Shown piece by piece: positions 7,766 to 15,828 of a stretch of DNA of 64,000 bases. The stretch spans positions 1 through 64,000 of the forward strand of contig NZ_JAGHMH010000016.1 of the NCBI RefSeq assembly GCF_017741935.1. Reading direction: 5' to 3'. Every line of letters begins with the position of its first letter. Position 1 is the first letter of the stretch. Both the position numbers and the translations under genes were made by a program. Source of the stretch: Rhizobium sp. 16-449-1b. GTDB taxonomy: Bacteria; Pseudomonadota; Alphaproteobacteria; Rhizobiales; Rhizobiaceae. The notes under the pieces are model-generated. The model searched no databases. It saw nothing but the letters and a program-made list of their open reading frames with translations, and was not told the DNA's origin.

Positions 7766-7780
7766 TGATTATTTTGATCA
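7766..7780. promoter_or_regulatory. Putative IRO box (RirA site), TGA-N9-TCA
   Basis: TGA-TTATTTTGA-TCA lies about 90 bases upstream of the DUF2325-hmuQ operon. TGA-N9-TCA is the published form of the iron-responsive operator bound by RirA in rhizobia. Similar motifs sit in the hmu/tonB intergenic region, which raises confidence. Confidence 0.5.
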
Positions 7781-7791
7781 TATTTTCTCAA

Positions 7792-7815
7792 GGGCCCGAT
7801 TTTATCATCGGGCCG
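7792..7815 (-). terminator. Hairpin after tonB
   Basis: GGCCCGAT / ATCGGGCC stem with a six-base loop just past the tonB stop. The run that follows on the minus strand (TTGAGAAAATAT) is only weakly T-rich, so termination may be partial. Confidence 0.5.
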
Positions 7816-7822
7816 CTTGCTG

Positions 7823-9127
7823 TCAGCGACCCGTGGTGACCTGCACTTCCTGGGTGAAGGTCCAGATCGGCTTGCCCCATTCGGCCGGCAGCGGCGGGAA
7901 TGGTGCTGCGCGGCGAACGCCATCGACCACGGCGGCGTCGAGTTCGGGAATGCCCGAGCTGCGCGCAACCGACAGACTGCTCACGCCGCCAGAGCCGTTG
8001 ATGCTCAACCGGATGCGAACGCTCATCGCGGCATTCATCCGCCTGTATTCGGAAGGCACGCGGACGGACCGCCTGATTTTCGATTGCACCTTGCCCGGAT
8101 AGTTGGCGACAGCGGCACTGCCGGAGCCGCCGCGATTTCCGGCGCTGCGCGAATCCTGGTCGGAGGCCTGGTCGACGCCATCGGAAGCGCCGCGCCGGCT
8201 ATCCTGCTTGTTCTCGCCCTGAGAGCCTGAACGCGTGACAACCTTCTTCGGCGGCTGCTTCTTCTCTACGGGCTTCGGCTTTTCCACCGGCTTCTGCGCA
8301 ACCGGCTTCGGGTCCGGCGTCGGCACGGTCTCCGGCTCAGGCGGAATTTCCGCCGTCTCGGTCGGCTGAACCGGCGTCACATCCTCAGGCGTCGCAGGCG
8401 GCGTCTCGGTAACCTCCGGCTGAACCTCCGTCGGCACCTCGGTTGCCATCGGCTGAACGACCGAGGTCTCGGCCGGCACCTGCGATGTCAGCACCTCAGG
8501 CTCGACCGCCGTCATGTTCTCAGGCGAGACGCGCGTCACTTCCTGCGTTGGCGCGACAGGCTGCGGATCGACCGGCTGCGCGTCGGGCTGAACCTCTGTC
8601 GGCTGCTGCGCGGTTTCGGGCTGCACCTGTTCCGCTACGATCTCTTCCGGCTGCGGCTCCGCCGTCTCCTCACCCGACGATGCCTGGTCGAGATCCGAAT
8701 CGCCGAGCATGATCACGCTCACCGTCTCGCCCGCCTCTTCCTCCGGCTGCTCCGGAGTGACGACGACGCCGACGATCAGGGCGATGGCGAGCGCGCTGTG
8801 GAAAATGAAGGAACCGATGCAGGCAGCCGTCACGCCAAGCTTGCCGCGATGCGGCCGGGTGGCCGCCGGCATCTCGACGCTCGCATCCATCAGCGGCGCG
8901 GCTGCATGGCCGTTGCTCGCGCTGCGAGGATCCTGCGGGAAGGACGAGATTTGCGCCTGGCGCGTGTAGTGCAGAACAGCCTCGGCGGCCGGCTGGCGCG
9001 CGACGTTGCGAAGATCCGACAGCTCGTGGCCGGGATGCATGCCCGGATTGTTGTCGTTCACACCGCCATCGGCGACCGCCTCGTCGAAGAGAACCTGTCT
9101 CGCCTTTGATCTCGCTGAAACCACCAT
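7823..9127 (-). CDS. tonB: TonB energy-transducing protein
   Basis: 434 residues from the chosen start, long for TonB because of an ~95-residue cytoplasmic N-terminus before the single membrane helix (TAACIGSFIFHSALAIALIV). Then follows a periplasmic Pro/Glu/Gln/Thr-rich spacer (about residues 130-320), a basic KPKPVEKKQPPKK patch, and a C-terminal TonB domain with YPGKVQSKIRR, an NAAMSVRIRLSINGSGGV strand and SGIPELDAAVVDGVRRAAPFP. It couples the proton gradient, through ExbB/ExbD, to outer-membrane haem and siderophore receptors; exbBD and receptors are not in this window. ATG 9127 has AAGG about 10 bases upstream; a TTG further up is possible. It is divergent from hmuPSTUV, as known in R. 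leguminosarum. Confidence 0.88.
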   Translation of the reverse strand: MVVSARSKARQVLFDEAVADGGVNDNNPGMHPGHELSDLRNVARQPAAEAVLHYTRQAQISSFPQDPRSASNGHAAAPLMDASVEMPAATRPHRGKLGVTAACIGSFIFHSALAIALIVGVVVTPEQPEEEAGETVSVIMLGDSDLDQASSGEETAEPQPEEIVAEQVQPETAQQPTEVQPDAQPVDPQPVAPTQEVTRVSPENMTAVEPEVLTSQVPAETSVVQPMATEVPTEVQPEVTETPPATPEDVTPVQPTETAEIPPEPETVPTPDPKPVAQKPVEKPKPVEKKQPPKKVVTRSGSQGENKQDSRRGASDGVDQASDQDSRSAGNRGGSGSAAVANYPGKVQSKIRRSVRVPSEYRRMNAAMSVRIRLSINGSGGVSSLSVARSSGIPELDAAVVDGVRRAAPFPPLPAEWGKPIWTFTQEVQVTTGR

Positions 9128-9183
9128 TTTGGACGCCTTGTACCGCTGCAACGGAAGAGGCCGGGGCTATCCCCGGCCGTCAC

Positions 9184-9642
9184 TCAACCTTCGAAAGGAA
9201 TGGAAACCTGGGAGCGGGTCACCAGACCCTTCATGCACTCGCCCTTGTCGGGGCCTTCGCACGCCGGCGTGTCATTGATCAGCAGCCGCGTCACCGCCTC
9301 GCATTTCACGTTCGGCATATCGAACTGCCGCACCCGCTTCTTGCCCTGCGGCAGATCGCGGAAATCGAGAACGGTGATCTTGTCGACGGCGTTCTTGTCG
9401 TTGAAGAAGGCAAGCTCGAAGGACACTTTGGTGATCGCTTGCGGCAGCGTGTTCAGCGCCACGAAGGTCATCATGCAGCCCTTCTGCGAAGGCGCCAGCG
9501 CGTTGAGTTCCACATCGAGCGCCGCCTTCGGCGCGGCCGCCGCGGCGGGCTCCTGCGCATAGGCCTGGATCGCGCCCGAAAGGACCAGGGAGCCGGCTGC
9601 CAAAAGCGTTGCAAATCGGGTGACCGGCCTCGTGACTACCAT
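9184..9642 (-). CDS. Secreted protein linked to TonB (Tat-signal-like domain family)
   Basis: 152 residues: a signal peptide (VVTRPVTRFATLLAAGSLVLSGAIQAYA) with an Arg but no twin-Arg core, then a small beta-rich domain. Features such as LNALAPSQKGCMMTFVALN, VLDFRDLPQGKKRVRQFD and CEAVTRLLINDTPACEG with four Cys match a family often annotated as Tat-signal domain protein and found beside tonB/exbB genes. Function is unknown; the position upstream of tonB (32 bases) matches the small open frame described beside tonB in R. leguminosarum. It likely opens the operon with tonB, under a palindrome shared with the divergent hmuP side. Confidence 0.72.
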   Translation of the reverse strand: MVVTRPVTRFATLLAAGSLVLSGAIQAYAQEPAAAAAPKAALDVELNALAPSQKGCMMTFVALNTLPQAITKVSFELAFFNDKNAVDKITVLDFRDLPQGKKRVRQFDMPNVKCEAVTRLLINDTPACEGPDKGECMKGLVTRSQVSIPFEG

Positions 9643-9670
9643 TGCGTCTCTCCACTGAAATTCTGAAACT

Positions 9671-9685
9671 TGACTTACAAAGTCC
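9671..9685. promoter_or_regulatory. Imperfect IRO-like palindrome on the tonB side
   Basis: TGACTTACAAAGTCC: TGACT and AGTC arms around the same spacing as the site at 9709, with one terminal mismatch (TCC for TCA). It lies 29 bases upstream of the secreted-protein/tonB operon. Confidence 0.4.
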
Positions 9686-9708
9686 GCTATTGCGTCTTTA
9701 AAAAATGA

Positions 9709-9723
9709 TGACTATGAAAGTCA
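9709..9723. promoter_or_regulatory. Putative IRO box (RirA site) upstream of hmuP
   Basis: TGA-CTATGAAAG-TCA, exact TGA-N9-TCA, with inner bases extending the palindrome to TGACT / AGTCA. It lies about 62 bases upstream of hmuP in the 142-base divergent region. IRO motifs upstream of hmu and tonB operons are known in R. leguminosarum. Confidence 0.6.
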
Positions 9724-9784
9724 AGATAATTGTAGGTCGTAAGGGCATTTTTGGCCCACCTAAAGAAGCAAAAAAGCCAACGAA

Positions 9785-9967
9785 ATGATGGTCGATAAGC
9801 CGGACACACTGAAGCAAACGCTGTTGGCGCGCGACGCCATGGCCGAGGTCCGAATCCTGGAGAGCAGCGAGATTTTTCGCGGCGCCAACGAGATCGTCAT
9901 TCGCCACGACGGCGCCTTGTACCGGATGAAAATCACCCGCCAGGGCAAGCTAATTCTGAATAAGTAG
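9785..9967 (+). CDS. hmuP: HmuP/HemP haem-uptake regulator
   Basis: 60 residues, the normal size. The C-terminal half carries the HemP signature: IFRGANEIVIRHDGALYRMK followed by ITRQGKLILNK. HmuP proteins are small DNA-associated co-activators needed for expression of haem-uptake genes in Bradyrhizobium and others. Two ATGs in tandem are possible starts. It is the first gene of hmuPSTUV, 10 bases before hmuS, with the IRO-type palindrome upstream. Confidence 0.93.
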   Translation: MMVDKPDTLKQTLLARDAMAEVRILESSEIFRGANEIVIRHDGALYRMKITRQGKLILNK

Positions 9968-9977
9968 GGGTAGACAT

Positions 9978-11027
9978 ATGACTGAGAACACCAAGCCGTC
10001 GCCGGCAGAGATCCGCGCCTTCCGCGCCGAAAACCCGAAGATGCGCGAGCGCGATATCGCCGCCCAGCTCAAGGTTTCCGAAGCAGCGCTCGTGGCCGCA
10101 GAAGTCGGCATTTCCGCCACCCGCATCGACGGCAGCGCGATCAAGCTCCTGGAGCGCGTCGCCGAGCTCGGCGAAGTCATGGCGCTCTCGCGCAACGAAA
10201 GCGCCGTTCACGAAAAGATCGGCGTTTACGAGAACATCAAGACCGGTGGCCAGGGCACCATCGTGCTCGGTGAGAACATCGATCTGCGCATCTTCCCGAG
10301 CCGTTGGGTCCACGCCTTCGCGGTCACCAAGAAGGACGGCGACCAGGAGCGCCTGAGCCTGCAGTATTTCGACAAGGCCGGCACCGCCGTCCACAAGGTT
10401 CACCTGCGCCCGACCTCCAACGTCGAGGCCTATCACTCTATCGTGAACGACCTGAAGCTCGAGGACCAGTCGCAGGACTTCGTCGCCGACGACAGCAAGA
10501 CGCCAGCTGACGAGAGCGGCAGCGTCACCAAGGACGAGCTGCGCGACCACTGGAGCAAGATGACAGACACGCACGAGTTCTTCGGCATGCTGCGCAAGCT
10601 GAAGATCGGCCGCCAGGCCGCCGTGCGCACGGTTGGCGATGACTTCGCCTGGCAGCTCGACAACACCGCGACCGCAGAGATGATGCACGCATCCGTCAAG
10701 TCCGGCCTGCCTATCATGTGCTTCGTCGGCAATGACGGCATCGTCCAGATCCACTCCGGCCCGATCTTCAACATCCAGCCGATGGGTCCGTGGATCAACA
10801 TCCTCGACGAAACCTTCCACCTGCACCTGCGCCAGGACCACATCGCCGAGACCTGGGCCGTGCGCAAGCCGACCAAGGATGGCCACGTCACCTCCGTCGA
10901 GGTCTACGGCGCCAATGGCGAAATGATCATCCAGTTCTTCGGCAAGCGTCACGAAGGTTCCGCGGAGCGCGCCGACTGGCGCGACATCGTCGAAAGCCTG
11001 CCCAAGGCGACAAGCGTTGCGGCGTAA
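9978..11027 (+). CDS. hmuS: Haem-handling/degrading protein HmuS
   Basis: 349 residues with two tandem HemS/ChuS-type domains (about 20-170 and 190-340). Seen patterns: AFRAENPKMRERDIAAQLKVSE at the N-terminus, RNESAVHEKIGVYENI with a His likely near the haem site, then in the second half DTHEFFGMLRKLKIGRQAA and SGPIFNIQPMGPWINI, and FHLHLRQDHIAETW. It receives haem from the HmuUV transporter in the cytoplasm and is thought to store or break it. The gene is in operon order hmuPSTUV. Confidence 0.93.
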   Translation: MTENTKPSPAEIRAFRAENPKMRERDIAAQLKVSEAALVAAEVGISATRIDGSAIKLLERVAELGEVMALSRNESAVHEKIGVYENIKTGGQGTIVLGENIDLRIFPSRWVHAFAVTKKDGDQERLSLQYFDKAGTAVHKVHLRPTSNVEAYHSIVNDLKLEDQSQDFVADDSKTPADESGSVTKDELRDHWSKMTDTHEFFGMLRKLKIGRQAAVRTVGDDFAWQLDNTATAEMMHASVKSGLPIMCFVGNDGIVQIHSGPIFNIQPMGPWINILDETFHLHLRQDHIAETWAVRKPTKDGHVTSVEVYGANGEMIIQFFGKRHEGSAERADWRDIVESLPKATSVAA

Positions 11028-11043
11028 GCCGAAGGAGATGACG

Positions 11044-11946
11044 ATGTCGAACCACAATCGCGGTTCATTCAACAAGACGTCCGTGCTGCGGGGCCTCATG
11101 GCCCTGCCGCTGGCAGCCTCGCTTCTCGCCTTCTCCCCGGCTGCCAATGCCGAAGACAAGATCGACAGCACCCGCCTGATCTCGATCGGCGGCGACCTCA
11201 CCGAGATCATCTACGCGCTCGGCGAAGAAAAGCACCTGATCGCCCGCGACACGACCAGCCTGTTTCCCGAACAGGCGCTGAAGCTGCCCGATGTCGGCTA
11301 CATGCGCGCGCTGTCTCCCGAAAACATCCTCGCCATGAACCCGACGGCGATCGTCGCCGTCGAAGGTTCCGGCCCGCCGGAAGCGCTGACGGTGCTGCGC
11401 AGCGCCAGCGTCCCCTTCGAGACGGTGCCGAACGCCTATACGCGCGACGGCATCCTGGCCAAAATCGACAAGGTCGGCGCGCTCCTCGGTGTCGAGCCAA
11501 AGGCCGCCGAGCTGCACAAGCAGGTCGCGACCGATCTCGACGCGGCGATTTCAGACGCTGCCAAGCACCCGGAAAGTGAACGCAAGCGCGTTCTCTTCAT
11601 CCTCAGCATGCAGGGCGGCAAGATCATGGCTTCGGGCACCGGAACGGCGGCCGATGGCATCATCAAGCTCTCCGGCCTGGTCAATGCCGTCGGCACCTTC
11701 CCGGGCTACAAGCCGCTGACGGATGAGGCGATCATCGAAGCCAAGCCCGACGTCATCCTGATGATGAACCGCGGCGATGGCGCAGGCACCAAGAACGAGG
11801 ACCTGATGAGCCAGCCGGCGCTGGCGCTGACGCCCGCCGTGCAGAACAAGGCGATCATCCGCATGGACGGCCTGCACCTGCTTGGCTTCGGGCCGCGCAC
11901 CGCAAGCGCCGTTCGCGAGCTCACCAAGGCGATCTACGGGGGCTGA
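11044..11946 (+). CDS. hmuT: Periplasmic haem-binding protein HmuT
   Basis: 300 residues. A signal peptide ends near SPAANAED; the mature part is a class III (TroA/BtuF-like) binding protein: RLISIGGDLTEIIYALG, VGYMRALSPENILAMNPTAIVA, and TDEAIIEAKPDVILMM. It delivers haem to HmuUV. The start at 11044 has GAAGGAG 6 bases before it; ATG 11038 overlaps that site and is less likely. It lies 16 bases after hmuS and 2 bases before hmuU. Confidence 0.93.
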   Translation: MSNHNRGSFNKTSVLRGLMALPLAASLLAFSPAANAEDKIDSTRLISIGGDLTEIIYALGEEKHLIARDTTSLFPEQALKLPDVGYMRALSPENILAMNPTAIVAVEGSGPPEALTVLRSASVPFETVPNAYTRDGILAKIDKVGALLGVEPKAAELHKQVATDLDAAISDAAKHPESERKRVLFILSMQGGKIMASGTGTAADGIIKLSGLVNAVGTFPGYKPLTDEAIIEAKPDVILMMNRGDGAGTKNEDLMSQPALALTPAVQNKAIIRMDGLHLLGFGPRTASAVRELTKAIYGG

Positions 11947-11948
11947 CC

Positions 11949-13061
11949 ATGGCGGTACTGAACGACATGGACGGACGTCGCATCGTGTTTTCGGCCTCGG
12001 GGATGCGTGAGCGTCACCGGGCCGGCGATCGCTCGCTGCTGGCACTGGCGGTCATCGCCCTGCTGGTGGTCGGCTCCGTCCTGTCGTTGCTGTTTTCCGT
12101 CACGACGGGCGCCTCGGATGCGTCCTTCCTCGACGTGATCGCCAATGTCGCCGGATCGGATGATGCGCTCAGCATGCGCGACCGCATCATCATCTTCGAC
12201 ATCCGCATGCCGCGCGCCATCCTCGGCTTCCTGGTCGGCGGTTCGCTGGCGGTGTCGGGCGCCGTCATGCAGGGGCTGTTTCGCAACCCGCTGGCCGATC
12301 CCGGCCTCGTCGGCGTCTCCTCCGGCGCCGGCCTCGGCGCTGTCGTCATGATCGTGCTCGACGGCGGCTTCGTCGCTCCCCTCTACGTCCTGCTCGGCAT
12401 CTATGCGCTTCCATTCGCAGCCTTCGCAGGCGGCCTCGCCACGACGCTGCTGCTCTACCGCATCGCCACCAGCAACGGCCAGACCTCCGTCGCGACCATG
12501 CTGCTTGCCGGCATCGCGCTTGGCTCGCTTGCCGGCGCCCTGACCGGCCTGCTCGTCTACATGGCCAACGACCAGCAGCTGCGCGACCTCACCTTCTGGG
12601 GCATGGGCTCTCTCGCCGGCTCGACATGGACCAAGATCGCCGCCGCCGGCCCGATCATCCTCCTGTCCTTCGTCGTCGTCCCCTTCCTAGCCAAGGGCCT
12701 GAACGCCATCACGCTCGGCGAAGCCGCAGCCTTCCACATGGGCGTTCCCGTCCAGCGGCTGAAGAACATCGCCATCGTCACCGTCGCGGCCGCCACCGGC
12801 GCATCGGTCGCCGTCAGCGGCGGCATCGGCTTTGTCGGCATCGTCGTGCCGCATGTACTGAGAATGGCGATCGGCCCCGACCACCGCTATCTCCTGCCGG
12901 CCTCGGCGCTCCTCGGCGGTTCGCTGCTGATCTTTGCCGACGTGATCGCCCGTACCATCGTCGCGCCCGCCGAACTGCCGATCGGCATCATCACCGCGGC
13001 CGTCGGCGGCCCGTTCTTCCTCTGGATCCTGCTGCGCCAGCGTTCCCGCCTTGCCCTTTGA
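11949..13061 (+). CDS. hmuU: Haem ABC transporter permease HmuU
   Basis: 370 residues of the FecCD permease family with about nine to ten transmembrane helices. Family signatures: RMPRAILGFLVGGSLAVSG, GLFRNPLADPGLVGVSSGAGLG, ILLAGIALGSLAGALT-like helix, and the C-terminal GFVGIVVPHVLRMAIGPDHR coupling region to the ATPase. A ~45-residue polar N-terminus precedes the first helix. It acts as a dimer with HmuV to move haem across the inner membrane. Confidence 0.93.
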   Translation: MAVLNDMDGRRIVFSASGMRERHRAGDRSLLALAVIALLVVGSVLSLLFSVTTGASDASFLDVIANVAGSDDALSMRDRIIIFDIRMPRAILGFLVGGSLAVSGAVMQGLFRNPLADPGLVGVSSGAGLGAVVMIVLDGGFVAPLYVLLGIYALPFAAFAGGLATTLLLYRIATSNGQTSVATMLLAGIALGSLAGALTGLLVYMANDQQLRDLTFWGMGSLAGSTWTKIAAAGPIILLSFVVVPFLAKGLNAITLGEAAAFHMGVPVQRLKNIAIVTVAAATGASVAVSGGIGFVGIVVPHVLRMAIGPDHRYLLPASALLGGSLLIFADVIARTIVAPAELPIGIITAAVGGPFFLWILLRQRSRLAL

Positions 13062-13070
13062 GTATCTGCC

Positions 13071-13862
13071 ATGATCGAAGTCTCCGGCGTCTCCGTCCGC
13101 CTGTCGGGCAAAACCATCGTAGAAGACGTCGGCTTCACCGCCGCCTCGGGCAAGCTGACGGCGATTGCCGGGCCGAACGGCTCGGGCAAGACGACCACGA
13201 TGAAGGCAGTATCCGGCGAACTGCCCTATAACGGCTCGATCCGCATCAACGGCGAAGACGTGCGCGGGCTGCAGCCATACCAGCTGGCGGCAGTGCGCGG
13301 CGTGCTGCCCCAGGCGAGCAACATCTCCTTCCCCTTCACCGTCCGCGAAATCGTCCGCATGGGCCTGACCTCGGGGCTGAACCGCAATCCCGAGCGCGCC
13401 GAGCAGACGGCGGCCAAGGCGCTGTCTTCGGTCGATCTCGACGGCTACGAGGGACGCTTCTACCAGCACCTCTCCGGCGGCGAGCAGCAGCGCGTGCAGC
13501 TTGCCCGCGTGCTCTGCCAGATCTCCGAACCCGTCGTCGACGGCAAGCCGCGCTGGCTGCTCCTCGACGAGCCGGTCTCCAGCCTCGATATCAGCCACCA
13601 GCTGACGATCATGCGGCTTGCCCGCGCCTTCTGCGATGCCGGCGGCGGCGTCATCGCCGTGATGCACGACCTCAACCTGACGGCGCTCTTCGCCGACCAG
13701 ATCATCCTCATGCAGCAAGGCGGTCTCGCGGCCCGCGGCACGGTGCACGAGGTGCTGACCGACGAGACCATGCACTCGGTCTTCGGCTGCCCGCTGCGCA
13801 TCAACAAGGTGCCCGACGACGGCACCCCATTCGTGCTTGCCCACAGCGCCGTCGGCGGCTGA
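13071..13862 (+). CDS. hmuV: Haem ABC transporter ATP-binding protein HmuV
   Basis: 263 residues. Walker A is GPNGSGKTT (~34), signature LSGGEQQRVQLARVL (~137), Walker B WLLLDEPVSSLD (~163), and the switch His in VMHDLNLTA. An RVLCQISEPVVDGKPRW insertion before Walker B is typical of HmuV. It is the last hmu gene; an EcfG-type promoter for the next unit begins only 8 bases after its stop, so there is no separate terminator visible. Confidence 0.93.
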   Translation: MIEVSGVSVRLSGKTIVEDVGFTAASGKLTAIAGPNGSGKTTTMKAVSGELPYNGSIRINGEDVRGLQPYQLAAVRGVLPQASNISFPFTVREIVRMGLTSGLNRNPERAEQTAAKALSSVDLDGYEGRFYQHLSGGEQQRVQLARVLCQISEPVVDGKPRWLLLDEPVSSLDISHQLTIMRLARAFCDAGGGVIAVMHDLNLTALFADQIILMQQGGLAARGTVHEVLTDETMHSVFGCPLRINKVPDDGTPFVLAHSAVGG

Positions 13863-13870
13863 TCACGCGC

Positions 13871-13896
13871 GGAACCTTTTGGCCACAACCCGCGTT
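13871..13896 (+). promoter_or_regulatory. EcfG-type promoter (GGAAC-N17-CGTT)
   Basis: GGAAC at 13871-13875 and CGTT at 13893-13896, 17 bases apart, match the alphaproteobacterial general-stress sigma promoter. It would start a transcript about 100 bases before the DUF883 gene. Confidence 0.7.
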
Positions 13897-14005
13897 AAGC
13901 CATTGATTTGGGTCATTGCCGGGCATCTGTGTTCATGCAAGCTTGCGTTCTGATCCTGTGTTTAACCAGGCGGTGCGAAACCGCGCCGTAACAATGGAGA
14001 AAACC

Positions 14006-14353
14006 ATGGCATCTTTCCTTCAGTCCGGCCGTCACCGTCGCAATGGCAGCGCCGCTCTCCACAACATCGAGGCAACGGTCGAGGACCAGATCGCGTCCCT
14101 TCAGGATGAGATCGCGTCGCTGACGAAGCTGATCAGCAAGAACTCGCGCAAGCAGAGCGAAAAACTGAGCGCCCAGGCAGCATCCGGCTACGAAGATCTG
14201 GTTGCCCGCAGCGAGTACTTGCTGCGCGACCTGCAGGATGGTTATCTGCGCGGCGCTTCCGAAGTGCGCGACACCGTTCGCAGGCACCCGGTCGCCACCA
14301 TCGGCGCTGCTGCCGCATTCGGACTGGTCGTTGCCCTCCTGGCACGACGCTAA
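14006..14353 (+). CDS. DUF883/YqjD-like membrane-anchored protein
   Basis: 115 residues. A long helical, charged part (TVEDQIASLQDEIASLTKLISKNSRKQ, heptad-like) is followed by a DTVRRHPVATIGAAAAFGLVVALLARR tail, the C-terminal membrane anchor typical of DUF883 proteins (YqjD, ElaB), which tether ribosomes in stationary phase in E. coli. The start at 14006 has GGAG 9 bases upstream; a start at 13994 is the alternative. It lies between the hmu operon and the ecfG locus and has its own EcfG-type promoter, so it should belong to the general stress regulon. It is cotranscribed with the next membrane protein gene. Confidence 0.82.
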   Translation: MASFLQSGRHRRNGSAALHNIEATVEDQIASLQDEIASLTKLISKNSRKQSEKLSAQAASGYEDLVARSEYLLRDLQDGYLRGASEVRDTVRRHPVATIGAAAAFGLVVALLARR

Positions 14354-14362
14354 GGAGGCTAA

Positions 14363-14764
14363 ATGCTGTTCCCGATCCTCAGCCTCCTCGTAGGCACGAG
14401 TGTTCACCGCACCGTTGCGCGCACCAAGCGCAACGGTATTTTCATTGCCATCGCCGCGATTTTCGTGCTGACCGCCTATGCGCTTGCCGTCACAGCCGGT
14501 GCGATCTGGCTTGCCGGCATTTATGGCGCCGTCGGAGCAGCACTCTTTCTGGCGGCCTGCGCGCTTCTGATCGCCATCATCGTGATGATCGTCATGATGG
14601 TGATGAATGCGCAGGAGGCCCGGCGCGCCAAGGAACGCAAGCAGGCGTTCGAAACCGCTGCTGCGGCCAGTCTCGGGATCATCCGCTCGCAGCCGCTTCT
14701 CACCGCCGGCGTGATCGCCGCCATGGTCGCCGCCAATCTCTTCACCTCGAAGGACCGCGACTGA
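14363..14764 (+). CDS. Small membrane protein paired with DUF883 (YqjE/holin-like)
   Basis: 133 residues with two strong hydrophobic hairpins (IFIAIAAIFVLTAYALAV, and AVGAALFLAACALLIAIIVMIVMM) and a last hydrophobic segment LLTAGVIAAMVAANLF. A cytoplasmic basic stretch, AQEARRAKERKQAF, separates them. It lies 9 bases after the DUF883 gene with AAGGAGG as its ribosome site, as YqjE follows YqjD in enterobacteria, and a like pair is beside rpoE2 in Sinorhizobium. Function is unknown; envelope or stress role by context. Confidence 0.68.
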   Translation: MLFPILSLLVGTSVHRTVARTKRNGIFIAIAAIFVLTAYALAVTAGAIWLAGIYGAVGAALFLAACALLIAIIVMIVMMVMNAQEARRAKERKQAFETAAAASLGIIRSQPLLTAGVIAAMVAANLFTSKDRD

Positions 14765-14791
14765 CGGCGCTACCGCTTTTACTCGACGCAT

Positions 14792-14828
14792 AAAAAAACC
14801 GGCGCCCGCAAGGGTCAGCCGGTTTTTC
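14792..14828. terminator. Bidirectional terminator
   Basis: AAAAAACCGGC ... GCCGGTTTTT stem with a ~14-base loop, A-tract on one side and T-tract on the other. It lies between the convergent membrane-protein gene and ecfG and serves both strands. Confidence 0.85.
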
Positions 14829-14848
14829 CTTGTTCAATCAATGCACTC

Positions 14849-15403
14849 TCAGAACGCGAAGGCCTTCGAGGTCAGCGGCGACGAGGTCGCATCCGGTCCG
14901 AAATCGGCTTCACCAGTGATCTGCAGCATTTCCTGCAGCCGCTGGCGGGCGCGATTGACGCGGCTCTTGATCGTTCCGACCGCGCAGCCGCAGATCTCGG
15001 CGGCTTCCTCATACGAAAAGCCGGATGCGCCGACCAGAATGATCGCTTCGCGCTGGTCGCTCGGCAGCTGCTCGAGCGCCTTCTTGAAATCCTGCAGGTC
15101 GAGCGCGCCATATTGCGATGGGTGCGTCGCCATGGATTCCGTGAACAGGCCGTCGCTATCCTGGATCTCGCGACCCGCCTTGCGCATCTGGCTGTAGAGC
15201 TCGTTGCGCAGGATGGTGAAGAGCCAGGCCTTCATGTTTGTGCCCATCTCGAAGTGGTCCTGCTTGGCCCATGCCTTCATGATGGTGTCCTGCACGAGGT
15301 CATCAGCGCGGTCATGACGACCGATCAGCGAGATGGCGAATGCGCGCAGGCTTGGGAGAGCCGAAAGGAGCTCGCGTTTGAAGCTTGGTTGCTGCTTGTC
15401 CAT
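14849..15403 (-). CDS. ecfG: General stress response sigma factor EcfG (RpoE2)
   Basis: 184 residues, ECF family: region 2 with LPSLRAFAISLIGRHDRADDLVQDTIMKAW and NMKAWLFTILRN, then region 4 with LEQLPSDQREAIILVGASGFSYEEAAEICG and TIKSRVNRARQRL. The long ~18-residue tail past region 4 is common. It directs transcription from GGAAC-N16/17-CGTT promoters; three such sites lie in this locus. It sits 10 bases downstream of nepR, which encodes its anti-sigma factor, and convergent with the DUF883 operon. Confidence 0.95.
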   Translation of the reverse strand: MDKQQPSFKRELLSALPSLRAFAISLIGRHDRADDLVQDTIMKAWAKQDHFEMGTNMKAWLFTILRNELYSQMRKAGREIQDSDGLFTESMATHPSQYGALDLQDFKKALEQLPSDQREAIILVGASGFSYEEAAEICGCAVGTIKSRVNRARQRLQEMLQITGEADFGPDATSSPLTSKAFAF

Positions 15404-15413
15404 AGATCAACCT

Positions 15414-15617
15414 TCACTTCGCTGCTTTGGCCGAGGCCATTTCGGCCTGGTCGAGCTTTTCGAGGAGATCGAGGAAACGATCGGGGATCGCTTCTTCCTG
15501 AACGGCAGCGTAAAGCGACCTCAAACGCACCCCGATCTGGCTGTTGGGGTCCATGATATCGCTTGCACGTAACTCAGCGCGTTGGCCGTCTATGTCTTCG
15601 TTGTTCCGGCTTGTCAT
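15414..15617 (-). CDS. nepR: Anti-sigma factor NepR
   Basis: 67 residues. The conserved core is GVRLRSLYAAVQEEAIPDRFLDLLEKL, two helices that sandwich EcfG regions 2 and 4; the N- and C-terminal arms are unstructured, as usual. PhyR, when phosphorylated, takes NepR away from EcfG. It is the first gene of the nepR-ecfG operon and divergent from phyR. I did not find a convincing EcfG promoter for this operon. Confidence 0.95.
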   Translation of the reverse strand: MTSRNNEDIDGQRAELRASDIMDPNSQIGVRLRSLYAAVQEEAIPDRFLDLLEKLDQAEMASAKAAK

Positions 15618-15796
15618 TAACTTTTCACTTCTTGTCCGTTGTCTTTAAGCCTCGCGTACCGCTGCGGGAAAACCTTCATTCCGGTCCCCCGCCGCCTCGG
15701 TCGAATTCTCGCCGGACAACCCTCTCGGAATGCATGTCGTGTCGCAGGTCAGTTTACGATGAGCCCCTTCTCGTGGGCAGTAGAATGCGCGGTGGT

Positions 15797-15828
15797 AAAA
15801 AAAGTTCCTGATCATCTGGAACTTTTTT
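15797..15828. repeat. Inverted repeat overlapping the phyR promoter
   Basis: AAAAAAGTTCC and GGAACTTTTTT are perfect reverse complements around a 9-base centre. The right arm contains the -35 element of the phyR promoter; the left arm presents the same element on the other strand, though no matching -10 follows it. Confidence 0.6.

Noticed and set aside
15657..15682. EcfG promoter for nepR-ecfG on the minus strand (GGAAT-N16-CGGT)
   Set aside because: Two mismatches in the core elements; no exact GGAAC with a -10 was found on that strand.
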